A stretch of DNA of 64,000 nucleotides from an uncultured Pelagibacteraceae bacterium (GTDB lineage: Bacteria; Pseudomonadota; Alphaproteobacteria; Pelagibacterales; Pelagibacteraceae): assembly GCA_902599625.1 (NCBI GenBank), contig CACKGF010000001.1:1-64000 (forward strand), given 5' to 3'. A model generated the notes under the pieces. The model was not told the DNA's origin, ran no database searches, and saw only the letters and a list, made by a program, of their open reading frames with translations. Position 1 is the stretch's first letter. Every line of letters starts with the position of its first letter. Positions 1-8,745 of this stretch are shown here, in pieces. A program made the position numbers and the translations under genes.

Positions 1-47
1 CATTTATTTTTTATCTTTTTTAATTATAAGTAATCTTAAGTTAATTT

Positions 48-170
48 ATGTCTAAGAGATACAGTGGAAAATCTTTTAAAGACTCTAGTGTAAAGAAAAA
101 AGCTAAATTAACTTTTAAAGAGAAAAGGAACCTTAAGCGGGAGAAGAAAAAAATAAACAAAAGTACTTGA
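48..170 (+). CDS. Small basic hypothetical protein (40 aa, MSKRYSGKSFKDSSVKKKAKLTFKEKRNLKREKKKINKST)
   Basis: Uninterrupted ATG-to-TGA reading frame read by eye, Lys/Arg-rich; not in the supplied track (below its size cutoff). Confidence 0.5.
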   Translation: MSKRYSGKSFKDSSVKKKAKLTFKEKRNLKREKKKINKST

Positions 171-178
171 ACTCATTT

Positions 179-1444
179 TTATGGTTTATTTGAAACCACA
201 TTTATAATTTTATCAGCAATTAACTCGTAACCTCTCTTTGTGTAATGTCCATAAATTCCAAATATAAATATGTCCAAATTATTAACATTATTATTTTTAA
301 AATGTTCATCAATATCAACAAATTTAATATTCATATTTTCTACGATTTTTTTTATCTTTGATTTTTGGAGATAATTTGCAATAGAATATTTGTTATTGTA
401 TCTAGTCCAAGATGGCAAATAAACAAAGTAAAAATCACCATTCCACTTTTTGATTTCCATATTCATTTTAAGCAGTATTTCATCTAAGTAGTTGTAATCT
501 ACATTATGTTTTTTTTTATAAAAAACAGAGGAAGTAAGCAAAAGTTCTTTTAAAGTGTTAAGTTCTAAAAAATCTTTGATTTTTTCTTTAACTGATATTT
601 TTTTTACATTCAGATTTGTGTTGTTGATTTTTTCACTTTCTATTTTATACGGAAGAATTTCATAAAAAATATTTTCATATTCTAATAAAAATTCGTTCAC
701 ATTTTCAGTTGAGTCAAATAAATTTTGGGAAAAATTATCATTGAGATATTCTTTAAGAAATGTTTTCTCTTCGAACATCATATCTCTTAAATCATTACCT
801 TCAAAAAAAAGGTAAAAAACATTTTTTGGTTTAAATTTTGAAGCGTACTCTTTTGTAATAGCTAAACTCATAAAGGGGCCAGTCCCATTTACACCAAAAT
901 TTCCTACATTATAATCTGATTTCAACATTATTTTCCCGGCAATATCGTCGTTATTATTGAAGGGCACTCCCTCAGTAAAAGAGTCTCCTAAAATCATTAT
1001 GTCAATATTTTTTTCGTAAATTTCATTCTTATTTTTAAAACCGTATTTATCATTAATTATGATTTCTCTTTTTCCAGCCTCATTAAGACCTAAAGACAGA
1101 CTATTTATTGGACCCCTAAAGGGTATTTTTTGATTAGAATTAATCTTGTTATCAATAAATTTTTTTATCCTGCCCTCAAAGTCAGAGAGAAAAAATACCT
1201 CAGTTGAGAATTTAAAAGATGGAGAAATTTGATTATTGTTTTTCTTTTCTTCGTAAAATGCAAAAAAGTCCTTTCTTTTGTCAAAATTTTTAATCGATAT
1301 TATTTTTTGATTCCTAATTTCATCAAGTGAAATTTCGTTTAGATTAATTTTTTTTTTTAAGAAGATGAGAGATAAAAGTTCTAATAAATAAATTATCGCA
1401 ATAAAATATATTAAGCAAATTATGAAAGTTTTCTTTAATGACAT
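179..1444 (-). CDS. SGNH/GDSL hydrolase-like protein with N-terminal membrane segment
   Basis: N-terminal hydrophobic helix; GDSFTEG block and C-terminal YGHYTKRGYELIAD motif. Confidence 0.7.
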   Translation of the reverse strand: MSLKKTFIICLIYFIAIIYLLELLSLIFLKKKINLNEISLDEIRNQKIISIKNFDKRKDFFAFYEEKKNNNQISPSFKFSTEVFFLSDFEGRIKKFIDNKINSNQKIPFRGPINSLSLGLNEAGKREIIINDKYGFKNKNEIYEKNIDIMILGDSFTEGVPFNNNDDIAGKIMLKSDYNVGNFGVNGTGPFMSLAITKEYASKFKPKNVFYLFFEGNDLRDMMFEEKTFLKEYLNDNFSQNLFDSTENVNEFLLEYENIFYEILPYKIESEKINNTNLNVKKISVKEKIKDFLELNTLKELLLTSSVFYKKKHNVDYNYLDEILLKMNMEIKKWNGDFYFVYLPSWTRYNNKYSIANYLQKSKIKKIVENMNIKFVDIDEHFKNNNVNNLDIFIFGIYGHYTKRGYELIADKIINVVSNKP

Positions 1445-1533
1445 AACTTAAAAAAAGCCGTTCTGTTAACGAGTTTCGCAATCTTTGTAACATTATATGC
1501 AGTCTATTTGAATTAAAATTAATAATTCAAACT

Positions 1534-1555
1534 GGGGTGTTTTAAAAAACACCCC
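1534..1555. terminator. Candidate intrinsic terminator hairpin (GGGGTGTTTTAAAAAACACCCC, then TTTATT on +)
   Basis: Near-perfect inverted repeat just downstream of the minus-strand gene 1566..1772. Confidence 0.5.
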
Positions 1556-1565
1556 TTTATTGAAA

Positions 1566-1772
1566 TTATCCTTTAAACATTCCTAATGCTTTACCAAGTA
1601 ATTCCTCAGACTTAGCGTGATCACCACTGTCATGGGCTTTCATACCAGCATCTCTTAGTTTTTGAGCTTCTGCAATTTTAGCATCAATTCCTTTTGCCAT
1701 CATCGGACAAGAACCTGCAAATGCTGAACTTGTGAACAGTATAATAGATAAAATTAAAATTAACTTTTTCAT
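1566..1772 (-). CDS. Small secreted protein (68 aa) with cleavable signal peptide
   Basis: MKKLILILSIILFTSSAFA signal peptide, then a short Ala/Lys-rich helical domain. Confidence 0.65.
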   Translation of the reverse strand: MKKLILILSIILFTSSAFAGSCPMMAKGIDAKIAEAQKLRDAGMKAHDSGDHAKSEELLGKALGMFKG

Positions 1773-1881
1773 AATTATCCTTTTGTTATTTTATATATAC
1801 GCTCTTTAATCTTTAATTTAAGCATCAGAGTGTCACACCATTTTAACTTTTAAACTTCAAATAGAATTAATATATTGAATT

Positions 1882-2184
1882 ATGTTTATAGCGATGAATC
1901 GTTTTAAGATTGTTCTTGGAAAAGAAAAAGAATTTGAGGAAGTTTGGAAAAATAGAGATACGCACTTAAATAATGTGCCTGGATTTAAAGAATTTCATTT
2001 AGTTAAAGGTGAAACAAATGATGAGCATACTTTATATGCATCACACAGTATTTGGAACTCAAAAAATGATTTTATTAATTGGACAAAATCTGAGGCATTT
2101 AGGCTAGCTCATAAAAATTCTGGTCAACATAAGGGATTGTACTTGGGTCACCCAAATTTTGAAGGTTTTGAAGTAGTTCTTTAG
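1882..2184 (+). CDS. Antibiotic biosynthesis monooxygenase (ABM) domain protein, HmoA-like
   Basis: MNRFKIVLGKEKEFEEVWKNRDTHLNNVPGFKEFHLVKG matches the ABM-fold pattern. Confidence 0.75.
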   Translation: MFIAMNRFKIVLGKEKEFEEVWKNRDTHLNNVPGFKEFHLVKGETNDEHTLYASHSIWNSKNDFINWTKSEAFRLAHKNSGQHKGLYLGHPNFEGFEVVL

Positions 2185-2187
2185 ATT

Positions 2188-2322
2188 TTATAGTTTTCCA
2201 AAACCCAACCAAGCTAGAGCAATAATTATTAACCAAATTATTCCCTTAATTAAAAAGAAAAAAAAACTTCCTGCGATTAAGTATTTTCCAATTTTACTGT
2301 TCTTTAAAACTTTTTTGATCAC
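2188..2322 (-). CDS. Small membrane protein (44 aa, VIKKVLKNSKIGKYLIAGSFFFFLIKGIIWLIIIALAWLGFGKL), GTG start
   Basis: Read on the reverse complement; fills the gap downstream of 2329..3102 (6 bp spacing); one or two TM segments; not in track. Confidence 0.55.
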   Translation of the reverse strand: MIKKVLKNSKIGKYLIAGSFFFFLIKGIIWLIIIALAWLGFGKL

Positions 2323-2328
2323 CGCTAA

Positions 2329-3102
2329 TTAATGAATTGCAGATTTTACTGTTCCTATTTTTTCAATATTAGCTATGTAATTGCCTCTATTTTTTAGAGG
2401 AACAACACCTACCGTTGATCCTGTAAATACAAAAAAGTTAGTATCTAATTTTACTTTATCTTTTCTCATTTTATTAAGAACAAATCGAAGAGAGTTAAGT
2501 GGGTTTATATAAACAGAATTAGTATTTCCAATTACTACATTACCAGTTTTAACATTTTTTATATTACATTTTAGATTTCCTATATTAACCTTTCTAAACT
2601 TTTTTTTTGCACCAATTAAGAATTTTATGTTGGCACCGAAATCACTTGCTAAATCACCTAAAAATTTTATTCCTTGTTTTTTTTGTCTGTATCCAACAAT
2701 TTCGATACAAGGCATCATATGAGTAATGAATTTACTCACATTTTTCATTGTAACTATTTGTTTACTATCAAAAAATTTTTTACTAATTAAATATCCAACC
2801 TCAACCTCTATTCCTAAAGTCGAACGATTAATTTTTACACCTTTACCACTTTTTAAAACATTATTTTTAAATATTGCAGAATAAAAAGGTTCTTTTTCTT
2901 TTAGTTTTTTTAATACTGGTAAGGCAGTGCCACCAGCTTTAAAACCCACCACTTTTGTATTTATTTTAGACTCACAGAGCTTTCTAAGTTTTGTGGCATT
3001 TTCAATATTTTTTGTAAACTTAATTGGTATTGGATTTATAAGTTTGTTTTTTTTGTAAGCATAAACTAGCTTGTCTGCAATTTTTTCAATTTCTTTTTTC
3101 AT
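2329..3102 (-). CDS. 2-keto-4-pentenoate hydratase / hydratase-decarboxylase family protein
   Basis: MhpD-like features: GFKAGGTALPVL, IEVEVGYLISK, PCIEIVGYR, GSTVGVVPL. Confidence 0.75.
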   Translation of the reverse strand: MKKEIEKIADKLVYAYKKNKLINPIPIKFTKNIENATKLRKLCESKINTKVVGFKAGGTALPVLKKLKEKEPFYSAIFKNNVLKSGKGVKINRSTLGIEVEVGYLISKKFFDSKQIVTMKNVSKFITHMMPCIEIVGYRQKKQGIKFLGDLASDFGANIKFLIGAKKKFRKVNIGNLKCNIKNVKTGNVVIGNTNSVYINPLNSLRFVLNKMRKDKVKLDTNFFVFTGSTVGVVPLKNRGNYIANIEKIGTVKSAIH

Positions 3103-3902
3103 TAATTTAATACGCTTCCAGGATCTAGTTTAACATCAAACCAATTTAATCTAACATCTAAATGAGGTCCTGTAGCGCGACCTGATTTCCCAACGGTGCC
3201 AATTATATCTCCTTTTTTGACCTCTTGCCCCATTTCTACAAAAATCTCATTCATATGCATATATAAAGTTGAAATTCCATGACCATGATCAAAAATTAAT
3301 GTAGCTCCGGTATAATAGAGATCTTTTTCAGCAAGAGTAACCACTCCACTCAACATTGCTTTTATCGGAGTTCCAGTTTTTTGAGCGTAATCTAAACCGT
3401 AGTGTGGCCACCTTGGTTTTCCATTTAAAATTCTTTGACTACCATAAACCCCAGTTATAATTGCGTCATCAACTGGAGTTATAAATTTATCTTTAAAATA
3501 TATTAGATCGGTATCAACAGCTCTTGCTTTTCCAATAAGTTTATTTTCTCTTCTAATTCTATCATAAACCTCTTTGGGTGGTGTTACTTTTTTTTCAGGT
3601 AAACCATCTATTCTTTGTATTTTATATTCTCTTTTTAAAACCTTCTTAACAAATTGTTTTTTAATTCCATTAAGAGTTTCTGTTATAATAACATCGTTTT
3701 TCCTATCTCTTCCAAGACCAAATGCAAAAAAACCATCTTTTGAAACTCTAACACCTTTTTTATCTATTTGTATTTTAGCTCCGGGATCTGTTTTACCTAA
3801 TATAAAGTGTCCTTGAATGAACTTTCCCTCGAATTCAATTGCTTGGCTATTAAATTGAATAAGTAAAAAAATTATTAGATATCTTATTATTTTGAAGTCC
3901 AT
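3102..3902 (-). CDS. M23 family metallopeptidase
   Basis: LytM motifs: HYGLDYAQKTGTPIKA, HGHGISTLYMHM, ATGPHLDVRL. Confidence 0.85.
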   Translation of the reverse strand: MDFKIIRYLIIFLLIQFNSQAIEFEGKFIQGHFILGKTDPGAKIQIDKKGVRVSKDGFFAFGLGRDRKNDVIITETLNGIKKQFVKKVLKREYKIQRIDGLPEKKVTPPKEVYDRIRRENKLIGKARAVDTDLIYFKDKFITPVDDAIITGVYGSQRILNGKPRWPHYGLDYAQKTGTPIKAMLSGVVTLAEKDLYYTGATLIFDHGHGISTLYMHMNEIFVEMGQEVKKGDIIGTVGKSGRATGPHLDVRLNWFDVKLDPGSVLN

Positions 3903-4654
3903 CCACCATCAACCAATAAAGAGGTACCAGTAATCATTGATGCCTGATCAGAGGCAAGAAATACCACAGCACTCGCAACATCAGAGAGCTCAGCAAATCT
4001 TCCTAGTGGAATATTTCCCAGAACCTCCCTCATAAATTTTTTGTCTTTTAAAAACTTACTTGTCATTGGAGTAACAACAAAAGTAGGGCATACTGTGTTT
4101 ACTCTTATATTGTATTTAGCAAGATCTATGGACATTCCTTTTGTAAGCCCCTCAAAACCAAACTTGGTCATATTATAAACACTTCTTATAGGTCCGCCTA
4201 CATGACCCATTTGTGAGGACATATTAATAATTACACCTCCAACTTTTCTTCTATTTTTCAATTCGATCATTTTTAAAGAGCACAATTGAGCAATATTAAA
4301 TGTAGCCATTGTATTAATCTTAACTACGTACTCCATATCTTTTCTTTTTACTTTTGTAAAATGTTCTGGAATATTTGTGCCAGCATTATTTACTAAAATG
4401 TCAATTCTTTTTTGAGAGTCTATTACTGATTTAATCTCAGAATATTTCGTTACATCGCAAACATATGATTTACACTTAGATCTAAATTTTTTAATAATTT
4501 TTGAGACCTGATCTAAATCTTTTTTTGTTCTACTAACAATAATTAAACTTGCCCCAGCTTCAGCAAGAGCAATGGCGCAAGCTTTTCCAATACCTTTTCC
4601 AGCTCCAGTTACAAGAGCAATTTTATTTTTTAAGTTTTGTTTTTTAAGAAACAT
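3887..4654 (-). CDS. SDR family oxidoreductase
   Basis: TGAGKGIG, NNAG, YNMTKFG, LLVDGGW. Confidence 0.85.
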   Translation of the reverse strand: MFLKKQNLKNKIALVTGAGKGIGKACAIALAEAGASLIIVSRTKKDLDQVSKIIKKFRSKCKSYVCDVTKYSEIKSVIDSQKRIDILVNNAGTNIPEHFTKVKRKDMEYVVKINTMATFNIAQLCSLKMIELKNRRKVGGVIINMSSQMGHVGGPIRSVYNMTKFGFEGLTKGMSIDLAKYNIRVNTVCPTFVVTPMTSKFLKDKKFMREVLGNIPLGRFAELSDVASAVVFLASDQASMITGTSLLVDGGWTSK

Positions 4655-4656
4655 TT

Positions 4657-5235
4657 TTAAAATAATAGTACTTTTATATCAGTATAAATCAATTCTATTG
4701 CAACTATTAGTACTGCTAACAAACCTACCCAAGCAATCCATTTATATTTTTTAATCCACCCAGAAATTAATGTTGCAGCCGTTGCCATTAATACAATTGA
4801 AAGGGCAAGTCCAAAAACTAATAAGTAGTAGTGATCTCTTGCAGCCCCAGCAACTCCTAAAACATTGTCTAAACTCATAGTTATATCTGCAAGGATGACT
4901 GTCGTAATAGCCTTTAGAAAAGATGAATTATCTATTTTGAAGTTGTCCTTTTTTTCGCTTTGTTTAACAACATCAACATAAAGTTTATAACAAATGTATA
5001 GTAACAAAATTCCACCAATTAATCTTAATCCTGAAATTTGTAATAGATAAGCCGTAATAAGCGTAAAAAGTATTCTCAAAATTACAGCTGCACCAATCCC
5101 CCAAAAAATTATTTTTCTTCTTTGTTCAGCTGGAAATTGTGAAGCAACCATTCCAATAATAATTGCATTATCTCCAGCAAGAACTAAATCAATGAAAATG
5201 ATTTGAAAAAAAATTAAGATTTGTTCTGATAACAT
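4657..5235 (-). CDS. TerC family membrane protein (YjbE-like)
   Basis: DLVLAGDNAIIIGMVA and ADITMSLDNVLGVAGAA motifs. Confidence 0.85.
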   Translation of the reverse strand: MLSEQILIFFQIIFIDLVLAGDNAIIIGMVASQFPAEQRRKIIFWGIGAAVILRILFTLITAYLLQISGLRLIGGILLLYICYKLYVDVVKQSEKKDNFKIDNSSFLKAITTVILADITMSLDNVLGVAGAARDHYYLLVFGLALSIVLMATAATLISGWIKKYKWIAWVGLLAVLIVAIELIYTDIKVLLF

Positions 5236-6830
5236 TATGGGCTCAATATCATATCTGCACCCTTTTCAGCAATCATAATAGTAGGTGCATTAGTGTTCCC
5301 AGACGTTATATTTGGCATAATAGATGCATCAATAACTCTTAGTTTGTTAATTCCATGAACTTTAAGTTTATCTGAAACTACTGCTGACTCATCATTTCCC
5401 ATTTTGCAAGTACCAACAGGATGAAAAATAGTTTGGGCATAATGACTACAAGCTTTAACTATTTCTTCTTTATCATTCAAATGTGAGCCAGGCCTAAATT
5501 CTTCGGGCTCATATTTTTTAAACTCATTTGTTTCCATTACAATTTTTCTTATTAATTTAATACCATCAGCAGCAACTTTTCTATCCTCATCGGTAGATAA
5601 ATAGTTCATTTTAATCTTTGGGTTCACTTTTGTGTCACTACTACTAATCGATATTTCACCTCTACTCGTAGGTCTTATGTTTGCAACAGTTGGAGTAAAA
5701 GCATGGAAATCATGAAGGTTTGCACCTCCCAATTTGTCAGTACTAATTGGTTGAATATGAAATTGTAAATTTGGTGTATCTCTACTTGGATCGCTTTTAG
5801 CAAAACCACAAAGTTGGCTTGCTCCCATAGTCATTGGGCCTCTTCTTTTAAAGACATACTCAAGTCCAATTAACAGCTTACCAAACACACTATTAATTTT
5901 CTTGTTTAAAGTTTTTATATTTTTAACTTTATAAACTGGCCTGAACATCAGGTGGTCTTGAAGGTTTTTACCAACACCCTTAAGATCTTTGATAATATTA
6001 ATTCCCAAATCTTTTATTTTTGAAGCTTCTCCAACACCTGAAGTTTGAAGTATATGAGGACTTCCAATTGACCCCGCGCATAGTAAAATTTCCTTCTCAG
6101 CTCTAACAGTAAAAGTTCTATTCCCTTTTGAATAAGTAACGCTCTCTGCGTTATTTCCATCGAAATTAATTTTTTTAACATGACAGTTGGTTTCGATTTT
6201 TAAGTTTTTATTTTTTTTGATAGGATTTAGATACCCAACTGCAGTGCTGCATCTTAATCCATTCCTCTCCGTAACCTGAAAATAACCACATCCAAAGTTA
6301 TCCCCTTTATTAAAGTCATTTACTTTTGGAATACCAACTTCCTCAGCTGCATTCATGAAAACATCTAAAATATCTAATTTAATTCTTTGATCTGATACAG
6401 CTAACGGCCCTCCGACACCATGGAACTGGTCTTTACCTCTTTCTTGGTCTTCAGCTTTGATAAAATAAGGTAGGACATCTTTCCAAGCCCAACCAACATT
6501 TCCGAGTTGTCTCCATAAATCATAATCTTGCTCTTGACCCCTTATGTATAAAAGTCCATTGATTGAAGAGCTTCCACCTAATGTTTTTCCTCTCGGATAT
6601 GGTATCGAAACATTTTCCATAGTCTCATCAGGCTCAGTTTTAAAACACCAATCCGTTTTAGGATTATGCATAGTTTTGTAATAACCTACTGGTATATGTA
6701 TCCAAGGATAATTATCTTTACCCCCTGCTTCAATTAACAAAACTTTATACTTTCCTGTTTTAATTATTCGATTTGCTAAGACACATCCTGCAGAACCAGC
6801 ACCAATTATAATAAAATCAAATTTTTCCAT
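5235..6830 (-). CDS. GMC family oxidoreductase (choline/alcohol dehydrogenase-like)
   Basis: GAGSAGCVLANRI FAD motif, GKTLGGSSSINGLLYIRG, HPVGTCKMG. Confidence 0.9.
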   Translation of the reverse strand: MEKFDFIIIGAGSAGCVLANRIIKTGKYKVLLIEAGGKDNYPWIHIPVGYYKTMHNPKTDWCFKTEPDETMENVSIPYPRGKTLGGSSSINGLLYIRGQEQDYDLWRQLGNVGWAWKDVLPYFIKAEDQERGKDQFHGVGGPLAVSDQRIKLDILDVFMNAAEEVGIPKVNDFNKGDNFGCGYFQVTERNGLRCSTAVGYLNPIKKNKNLKIETNCHVKKINFDGNNAESVTYSKGNRTFTVRAEKEILLCAGSIGSPHILQTSGVGEASKIKDLGINIIKDLKGVGKNLQDHLMFRPVYKVKNIKTLNKKINSVFGKLLIGLEYVFKRRGPMTMGASQLCGFAKSDPSRDTPNLQFHIQPISTDKLGGANLHDFHAFTPTVANIRPTSRGEISISSSDTKVNPKIKMNYLSTDEDRKVAADGIKLIRKIVMETNEFKKYEPEEFRPGSHLNDKEEIVKACSHYAQTIFHPVGTCKMGNDESAVVSDKLKVHGINKLRVIDASIMPNITSGNTNAPTIMIAEKGADMILSP

Positions 6831-6972
6831 TTTGAGTTTTATAACAAAATTTTTCAGTATTTATCACCTAATTAAAGCTTTTTTTATTACCGATAAAGTC
6901 AAATGCAACTTGTATAACCTCATTTTTTTTGATTGGATACGGCTTATTAAATTTAACTTAAGAGAGGAAATA

Positions 6973-8064
6973 ATGAAAAAAATCATTTCATTAATGTTTG
7001 CAGCATTCTTAGTTTTTGGTTTTATATCAAACGCTAATGCTAAAACATTGAAATGTCAGACTGTTCTTAACACTAAGGCTGATGAAGTTAAAATGTTAAA
7101 AGACTTTACTGACACTGTAACAGCTCTTACTGATGGCTCATTAAAATTTGAAATTTTGCCAGCAGGTGCAGTTGTTGGAGTAAAAGAAACATTAGATGCA
7201 GTTGACAAAGGTTTAATTGACTGCGGATTTGCTTGGACACACTATTGGTCAGGTGATCACCCTGCAGCTATGTTATTTGGTTCACCAGTAGCAGGTGGTG
7301 GAGTAGGTATCGATAACTTAGCGTTTTTATCATGGTTCCAATATGGAGGTGGTAAAGAGTTGTATGATCAATTGTGGAAAGAAATGGGAAGAGACATCAA
7401 AGGATTTATGCTTCAACCAGTTGGCCCAGAAGCTTTAGGTTGGTTTCCAAAACCAATTAAAGATATGGCTGACTTTAGAAAATATAAATTCAGAACTCCT
7501 CCAGGAATTCCAGGACAAACTTACAAAGATATTGGTATAGCATCTGTTGCAATGGGTGGTGGAGATATTCTTCCAGCCTTAGAGGCAGGTACAATCGATG
7601 CAGCTGAGTGGTGTTGTCCAAAACCGGATTTAACATTTGGTTTTCAAAAAGTTTTAAAACATTATTACCTACAAGGATTACACCAAGTAGTAGTTAATGC
7701 TGACTTTTATATCACTGGAAAAACTTACGAAGCAATGACAGCTCATGAGAAAAAATCTCTTGAAGTTGCTGCTAATGCTTCATTAGCTAAATCTTTAAGC
7801 TACAGAATCTATGAAAATGGAAAAGCTTTACAAGAATTAACTACAAAGCATGGAGTTATTTTAGAAGATACACCTTCAGATTACTTTAAAGAGTACATGG
7901 CAGCTGCAAAAGCTACATTGAATAAAAATGCGGAACAAAACAAGTTCTTCAAAAAAGTATACGATTCAATGAAAGACTTTGCTGATGTTGCTGTTCCATT
8001 CTGGAGCGGTGCTCAAATGTCAAATGCTAAGCTAGGAATGGCTCACGCAGCGACATTGAAGTAA
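6973..8064 (+). CDS. dctP: TRAP transporter substrate-binding protein, TakP-like (DctP family)
   Basis: MKKIISLMFAAFLVFGFISNANA signal peptide; KFRTPPGIPGQTYKDIG and ALEAGTIDAAEW. Start moved from track 6832 to 6973 (GAGAGGAAATAATG). Confidence 0.85.
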   Translation: MKKIISLMFAAFLVFGFISNANAKTLKCQTVLNTKADEVKMLKDFTDTVTALTDGSLKFEILPAGAVVGVKETLDAVDKGLIDCGFAWTHYWSGDHPAAMLFGSPVAGGGVGIDNLAFLSWFQYGGGKELYDQLWKEMGRDIKGFMLQPVGPEALGWFPKPIKDMADFRKYKFRTPPGIPGQTYKDIGIASVAMGGGDILPALEAGTIDAAEWCCPKPDLTFGFQKVLKHYYLQGLHQVVVNADFYITGKTYEAMTAHEKKSLEVAANASLAKSLSYRIYENGKALQELTTKHGVILEDTPSDYFKEYMAAAKATLNKNAEQNKFFKKVYDSMKDFADVAVPFWSGAQMSNAKLGMAHAATLK

Positions 8065-8087
8065 AAATATAAACTTTAAATTTATTA

Positions 8088-8116
8088 AGAGCGGGCTTTA
8101 CAGTCCGCTCTTTTTG
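8088..8116 (+). terminator. Intrinsic terminator/attenuator hairpin between dctP and dctQ
   Basis: AAGAGCGG-GCTTTACAGT-CCGCTCTT followed by a T-run (TTTTTG). Confidence 0.75.
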
Positions 8117-8130
8117 TTTAGAATCTATAT

Positions 8131-8745
8131 ATGAATGATCAACCTTCAAAAATAGATATTTCAGATGAAATGATCGCTGAAAGGCGAGGGGGTTTAGATA
8201 AGATGCCCGATGATATGCCATCATGGATGGCAAATTCTATCGTCAAGATAGATAAGTTTAGCAAGTTAATAGGAAGTATTGTTTGTTGGATATTGATGCC
8301 TTTAATATTTGCTATGACTTATGAGGTACTTGCGAGAAAATTATTTTTAGCACCAACAATTTGGGCTTATGACATTAGTAGGTTTCTTTATGGAGCCTTG
8401 TTTATGTTGGGAGCAGGTTATGCTCTATCAAAAGGAGTTCACATAAGAGCAGATTTTTTATACAGAAACTTTAAAACTAAAACGCAAGGTTTAATTGATT
8501 TTTGGTTATATATTTTATTTTATTTTCCAGGTTTAATCGTATTTCTTTATATGACAATTGGTTTTGTTGAAGAGTCTATTAGAAGAGGTGAAAGAGGTAT
8601 GGATACTACATGGATGCCATATATGTGGCCGATCAAGACGTGTTTGTTAGTTGGAATTATCTTTTTATTAGTTCAAGGTTTTTCAGAATTATTAAAGAGT
8701 TATTGGGCTGCTAAAAAAGGGGAGTGGCCTGGAGCGAAAAAATGA
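8131..8745 (+). CDS. dctQ: TRAP transporter small permease (DctQ)
   Basis: Four TM segments; position between SBP and DctM; YDISRFLYGALFMLGAGYAL. Confidence 0.85.
   Translation: MNDQPSKIDISDEMIAERRGGLDKMPDDMPSWMANSIVKIDKFSKLIGSIVCWILMPLIFAMTYEVLARKLFLAPTIWAYDISRFLYGALFMLGAGYALSKGVHIRADFLYRNFKTKTQGLIDFWLYILFYFPGLIVFLYMTIGFVEESIRRGERGMDTTWMPYMWPIKTCLLVGIIFLLVQGFSELLKSYWAAKKGEWPGAKK

Noticed and set aside
1799-1833. ACGCTCT/AGAGTGT inverted repeat between the small secreted protein and the ABM gene
   Set aside because: Long AT-rich loop with a G-U pair; not convincing as hairpin or operator.
3574-3816. Antisense ORFs such as 3574..3816 +, 4572..4754 +, 8027..8233 -, 9554..9799 -, 10159..10410 -
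   Set aside because: Each overlaps a well-supported gene on the other strand and has low-complexity hydrophobic or basic composition without motifs.
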